Both the position numbers and the translations under genes were made by a program. The notes under the pieces are model-generated. The model worked only from the letters and a program-made list of their open reading frames with translations, was not told the origin of the DNA and searched no databases. A DNA stretch of 64,000 nucleotides from the NCBI RefSeq assembly GCF_000380565.1, contig NZ_AQYJ01000027.1, positions 489,826-553,825 on the forward strand, given 5' to 3'. The stretch comes from Microbulbifer variabilis ATCC 700307. GTDB taxonomy: Bacteria > Pseudomonadota > Gammaproteobacteria > Pseudomonadales > Cellvibrionaceae. How positions within the stretch are numbered: the first letter of the stretch is position 1; every line of letters starts with the position of its first letter. This document shows positions 63,409-64,000 of this stretch, piece after piece.

Positions 63409-63438
63409 AGTTAATTTGTCAGCTACTTTTCAAGCAGG

Positions 63439-63462
63439 GAGGCCCTCATTTAGTAGGGCCTC
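63439..63462 (+). terminator. Hairpin after the ECF locus
   Basis: GAGGCCC / GGGCCTC, a 7-bp stem with a 10-base loop, lies 31 bases after the last stop and before the rRNA promoters. No T run follows, so termination is uncertain. Confidence 0.5.
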
Positions 63463-63552
63463 GATACCAGGCATCGTCATCCCCCTTTCTTACAGTCTTT
63501 GCAGGCTAATTTTCAGGCAAAAATCTTTTTGAAATATTTTTCCAAAAAGTGC

Positions 63553-63581
63553 TTGCCGGCCCTCCCTGAAGTCCGTATAGT
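63553..63581 (+). promoter_or_regulatory. rRNA operon promoter, first of three
   Basis: TTGCCG, a 17-base spacer and TATAGT, with an A/T-rich tract directly upstream (63519-63550) like an UP element. The upstream CAAAAAGTGC element recurs as CAAAAAGAGC before the second promoter. Confidence 0.7.
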
Positions 63582-63662
63582 TCGCCTCCTCGCTGCTCAG
63601 GCAGCAGCGGGAAGGATGCTCCAAGTAATTGATTTTCTTAAGAAAATTTCTTCAAAAAGAGC

Positions 63663-63690
63663 TTGCCAAGCACGGAGAGGTCGCTATAAT
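63663..63690 (+). promoter_or_regulatory. rRNA operon promoter, second of three
   Basis: TTGCCA, a 16-base spacer and a consensus TATAAT, followed by GCGCACC, the G/C discriminator of stringent rRNA promoters. An A/T tract at about 63627-63660 provides an UP element. This is the strongest of the three. Confidence 0.88.
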
Positions 63691-63786
63691 GCGCACCACT
63701 TCAAGCAAGGGCGGAAACAACCTTGCCGGGATTTGAAAAGCGCTTTGAGCAGTTCAAATCACCGAAAAAAAGCTGCAAAAAATCAC

Positions 63787-63814
63787 TTGATTCAGCAGCC
63801 CGGATGTGTAGAAT
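63787..63814 (+). promoter_or_regulatory. rRNA operon promoter, third of three
   Basis: TTGATT, a 16-base spacer and TAGAAT, followed by ACGCGTCCCGC as G/C-rich discriminator, with A tracts upstream at 63763-63785. Confidence 0.78.
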
Positions 63815-63847
63815 ACGCGTCCCGCAGTTAGAGCCGAGCGCTCAACT

Positions 63848-64000
63848 GAGTTGTTTAAAAATTCGATCAAGCAATATGTGTGGGTGCTTACGGAGTGATG
63901 AATCGATACATCTAGCTTCGGCTAGAAAAAGATTTATCGGAAGTAAGTAACTCGAACAATTCGATTTACGTTTTATTCCGAGCAAGACTTAAGTCTGATC
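63848..64000 (+). other. Pre-16S rRNA leader with boxA-like antitermination site
   Basis: GAGTTGTTTAAAAATTCG resembles boxA (TGCTCTTTAACA), and ATGTGTGGGTGCTTACGGAG resembles the leader segment found after boxA in rRNA operons. The window ends just before the expected 16S rRNA 5' end, of which no mature base can be claimed. Confidence 0.82.

Noticed and set aside
1..64000. CRISPR array or prophage
   Set aside because: No series of equal direct repeats with unique spacers and no phage structural or integrase genes were found.

Overview
The window looks like chromosome of a marine-type gammaproteobacterium. Gene orders such as yibN-grxC-secB opposite gpmI-envC-ctpA, hisBHAF, mutY-yggX with tRNA-Phe, and hutCUH opposite hutIG are typical of that class. 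The mix of a zinc-type TonB receptor, RND pump, HSDL2-like SDR and a complete hut pathway resembles Cellvibrionales such as Microbulbifer. That genus guess is inference from protein style, not a database match.

Layout: 1-3.0 kb, methyl cycle (ahcY 3' part, metF) and rluA; 3.0-5.4 kb, tex; 5.7-10.1 kb, a two-gene RND efflux operon; 10.2-12.7 kb, rsmE, a membrane protein, a HAD phosphatase and an OmpA-like lipoprotein; 12.8-15.6 kb, an FAD oxidoreductase divergent from a ribbon-helix-helix/methionine aminopeptidase pair; 15.7-18.5 kb, an A+T-rich stretch with an HEXXH/TPR protein and a SRAP protein; 18.5-22.7 kb, an unassigned three-oxidoreductase operon with a divergent LysR regulator; 22.8-28.5 kb, accessory genes including a frameshifted YHYH gene, a carboxylate symporter, a beta-helix protein and a folded non-coding stretch next to tRNA-Phe; 28.7-33.3 kb, yggX, mutY and asmA, interrupted by a direct duplication of the asmA 3' end that brackets one extra gene; 33.5-36.0 kb, a metal-type TonB receptor and a small His/Cys protein; 36.1-38.9 kb, hisBHAF; 39.0-44.9 kb, ctpA, envC and gpmI opposite yibN, grxC and secB; 45.0-49.8 kb, thioesterase/SDR pair, smrA, two META lipoproteins and pyruvate kinase; 49.8-51.2 kb, three small lipoproteins, two of them Tyr-rich; 51.5-58.0 kb, the hut regulon; 58.2-61.7 kb, LysR, RidA, an esterase and ohr/ohrR; 61.9-63.4 kb, an ECF sigma factor with two membrane proteins. 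The window ends in an rRNA operon control region: three tandem promoters and the leader, just short of 16S rRNA.

How genes work together: histidine is degraded by HutH, HutU, HutI and HutG, with HutC probably acting on a perfect 12-bp palindrome between the two arms. The his operon supplies the central steps of histidine synthesis. EnvC and CtpA act on the envelope, GpmI and Pyk in lower glycolysis, SecB and GrxC in protein export and redox, and Ohr/OhrR in organic peroxide defence.

The strongest leads for something undescribed are the RHH-MetAP unit with 11-bp phased repeats at its start, the CmcJ-like/ALDH/2OG-oxygenase operon, and the gene held between the two copies of the asmA tail. No CRISPR array, prophage or intact insertion sequence was recognised.
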